Part shown: piece after piece, positions 62,568-64,000 of the stretch
How the letters are laid out: each line of letters begins with the position of its first letter
How positions within the stretch are numbered: the stretch's first letter is position 1
Program-made: the position numbers and the translations under genes
The notes under the pieces: model-generated
Seen by the model: only the letters and a program-made list of their open reading frames with translations
Databases searched by the model: none
Told to the model about the DNA's origin: nothing
Assembly: GCA_943787535.1 (NCBI GenBank)
Contig: CALSMU010000004.1
Span: forward strand, 62,001-126,000
Direction: 5' to 3'
Length of the DNA stretch: 64,000 nucleotides
From: an uncultured Flavobacteriales bacterium
GTDB taxonomy: Bacteria > Bacteroidota > Bacteroidia > Flavobacteriales_D > Parvicellaceae

Positions 62568-63122
62568 ATGGTAAAATGGATTAGTATAATTTTTTTCTTT
62601 TGTTGTTCTTGCCAAATTGAAGATGCAGAGCCGGAAATGCTTATTTCTACTTTAGATGGAGCAGAATATGTTGCCGATATGAAAGGTGAAATGAATGCTC
62701 GAAAAGCAACTCATTTAATTTTACTAGGAAAAGGAGATAGCATAAACTATACATATATACAAGCTATTTCTGACAGTTTACAAACCCAAGATCCTTCATG
62801 GCGGATAAAATATTTTGAAGCGTTAAATACTTTATTACCAGAAATGGATAGTATAAAATGTCGCTATCTAGGGGTTAATGCGTTTTCTTATTTTTTACAT
62901 AATCCGAATGAATTGCTCAACCAATTAAATACTGTTGCTTTTGATAATTCGGAATTTTGGTTGAGAATATTGTCTTTAGAATATAATTCCCGTGTTCTAC
63001 CAGAAGATATTACTATTAATAGTGTAATTAACCTAGCGCATAAATATTGTGCCAATTGCTCTGACGACAAAAAAGAATCAATTATTGAATTTATACAGGC
63101 ATTGGCAGTATACGAAGATTAA
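62568..63122 (+). CDS. Hypothetical lipoprotein
   Basis: A 184-residue protein. VKWISIIFFFCCSCQIED is a short lipoprotein-like signal (Cys cluster, likely lipidation at the SC Cys). The rest is helical (AISDSLQTQDPSWRIKYFEA, VINLAHKYCANCSDDKKESI) with a C-terminal Cys-x2-Cys. I do not recognise it. It ends directly against the convergent porX stop. Confidence 0.65.
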   Translation: MVKWISIIFFFCCSCQIEDAEPEMLISTLDGAEYVADMKGEMNARKATHLILLGKGDSINYTYIQAISDSLQTQDPSWRIKYFEALNTLLPEMDSIKCRYLGVNAFSYFLHNPNELLNQLNTVAFDNSEFWLRILSLEYNSRVLPEDITINSVINLAHKYCANCSDDKKESIIEFIQALAVYED

Positions 63123-64000
63123 TTACCTTTTATATCTATCATATTTGTCATTCTTGGGCGTTTCCTTTTTCTTAGTACTTTTTGAACGCATTTTTATTAT
63201 TGGAATAATGACCTCCTCTAAGCTAATTCCCCCGTGCTGAAATGTGTCTTTATAATAATTCATGTAATGATTATAATTATTTGGGTAGACAAAAAACTTA
63301 GTGTCTTTGGCGAATACGTAGGTGCTACTCACATTTAATTGTGGTAAAAATGCTTCTCCAGGTCTCTTAACTTCAAAGACATCTCTTTTTTCATAGCTCA
63401 AGTTTTTGCCTTGTTTGTATCTTAAGTTGGTGTTTGTGTTCCTATCGCCAACAATCTTGCTTGGCTCATCTACTCTAACCGTTCCGTGGTCTGTAGTAAT
63501 AACAACATCACAACCATTGTCTGCAATGAGTTTAAATATATCCAGTAAGGAAGAGTGTTCAAACCAGCTCAGTGTTAATGATCGATATGCAGCTTCATCA
63601 CTAGCTAGTTCTCTAATTACTTCCATGTCGGTCCTAGCATGTGAGAGCATATCTACAAAATTATAAACGATTGCATTAAAATCATTTTGTAATAAATTTG
63701 AAAAATTATCTACTAATTTTTTCCCAGTGCTTAAGTTCGTTATCTTGTTATATGAAAATTTTCCAGTAATTCCATTTCTAATTAAATTTCCTTCTAGAAA
63801 GTCTTTTTCAAATAAATTCTTCCCTCCTTCATCATCATCGTTTTTCCATTTTTTCGGATATTTTTTCGCAATTTCTGTTGGCATTAATCCAGCAAAAAGC
63901 GCATTTCTTGCATATTGAGTAGCGGTTGGGAGAATCCCATAGTAATTATCTTCTTCCTCAACTGTAAAGTATTCGGAAAGTACGGGTTGTAAAACTTTCC
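63123..64000 (-). CDS. porX: PorX, T9SS response regulator/PglZ phosphatase (5' end outside window)
   Basis: The C-terminal ~290 residues of PorX. The frame continues upstream past 64000, where the response-regulator receiver domain should lie. The visible part is the PglZ (alkaline-phosphatase superfamily) domain: LPTATQYARNALFAGLMPTEI (split by the upstream coding), NAIVYNFVDMLSHARTD, DVVITTDHGTVRV and FQHGGISLEEVIIPI, with the Asp and His metal ligands typical of the fold. With sensor PorY, PorX regulates type IX secretion genes and motility. This agrees with T9SS-type cargo domains in this window. Confidence 0.85.
   Translation of the reverse strand, partial: KVLQPVLSEYFTVEEEDNYYGILPTATQYARNALFAGLMPTEIAKKYPKKWKNDDDEGGKNLFEKDFLEGNLIRNGITGKFSYNKITNLSTGKKLVDNFSNLLQNDFNAIVYNFVDMLSHARTDMEVIRELASDEAAYRSLTLSWFEHSSLLDIFKLIADNGCDVVITTDHGTVRVDEPSKIVGDRNTNTNLRYKQGKNLSYEKRDVFEVKRPGEAFLPQLNVSSTYVFAKDTKFFVYPNNYNHYMNYYKDTFQHGGISLEEVIIPIIKMRSKSTKKKETPKNDKYDRYKR

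Overview
The window is AT-rich DNA from a member of the Bacteroidota, most likely order Flavobacteriales (Cryomorphaceae/Crocinitomicaceae-like). The evidence: promoters of the TTTG-N19/20-TAnnTTTG type and almost no Shine-Dalgarno sites; a type IX secretion (T9SS) regulator (PorX) and T9SS-type C-terminal domains; DUF4270 next to a standalone GT5 'glycogen synthase' domain and panC/panD; and the actABCDEF-coxBA respiratory cluster. The species is not identifiable from the sequence alone.

Layout. 1-5.2 kb: EamA permease (partial), DUF1569 protein, and the leftward unit GT5 domain-DUF4270 lipoprotein-glmS. 5.2-7.6 kb: panC, panD and a frameshifted UPF0104-type membrane protein. 7.6-8.1 kb: an intergenic stretch with two tandem paralogous small basic ORFs. 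8.1-12 kb: aspS, a pair of small membrane proteins, a damaged intradiol dioxygenase with a T9SS-like tail, and a Cys-containing lipoprotein. 12-21.3 kb: leftward unit fumC, BNR/YCF48 lipoprotein, TolB-amidohydrolase fusion, glycosyltransferase, dCMP deaminase, C-terminal processing protease. 21.3-22.8 kb: a 51-codon membrane protein, three hairpins, a TerC protein and tRNA-Arg(CCT).

22.8-26.2 kb is the accessory region. It has repeated promoter-leader cassettes driving small lipoproteins. Two of these end in a DUF1566 (C-type-lectin-like) domain whose last ~40 codons differ almost only at first and second codon positions, the footprint expected of a diversity-generating retroelement. It also holds an apparent hsdR N-terminal remnant, a phage-like small protein, and a copy in inverted orientation of the tRNA 3' end. 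No reverse transcriptase, template repeat or integrase is in the window.

26.4-45.3 kb is mostly core: outer-membrane barrel, metalloprotease, arfB, YhhN protein, hppA pyrophosphatase, the yceI-coaX-OMP-TPR-lptC-corC run, a LolC/FtsX permease, dprA, the rimP-nusA-infB operon behind a strong leader hairpin, and a SPOR protein. 45.5-57.9 kb encodes alternative complex III (ActA-F) and the cytochrome oxidase subunits II and I that take its electrons; heme A synthase lies at 61.3-62.3 kb. 57.9-64 kb adds an outer-membrane protein, ruvB, queG, small conserved proteins and the start-truncated porX.

Several genes have a TAnnTTTG -7 box only 4-7 bases before the start codon, suggesting leaderless messages. 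Two genes carry apparent frameshifts that could be real pseudogenisation or assembly indels.
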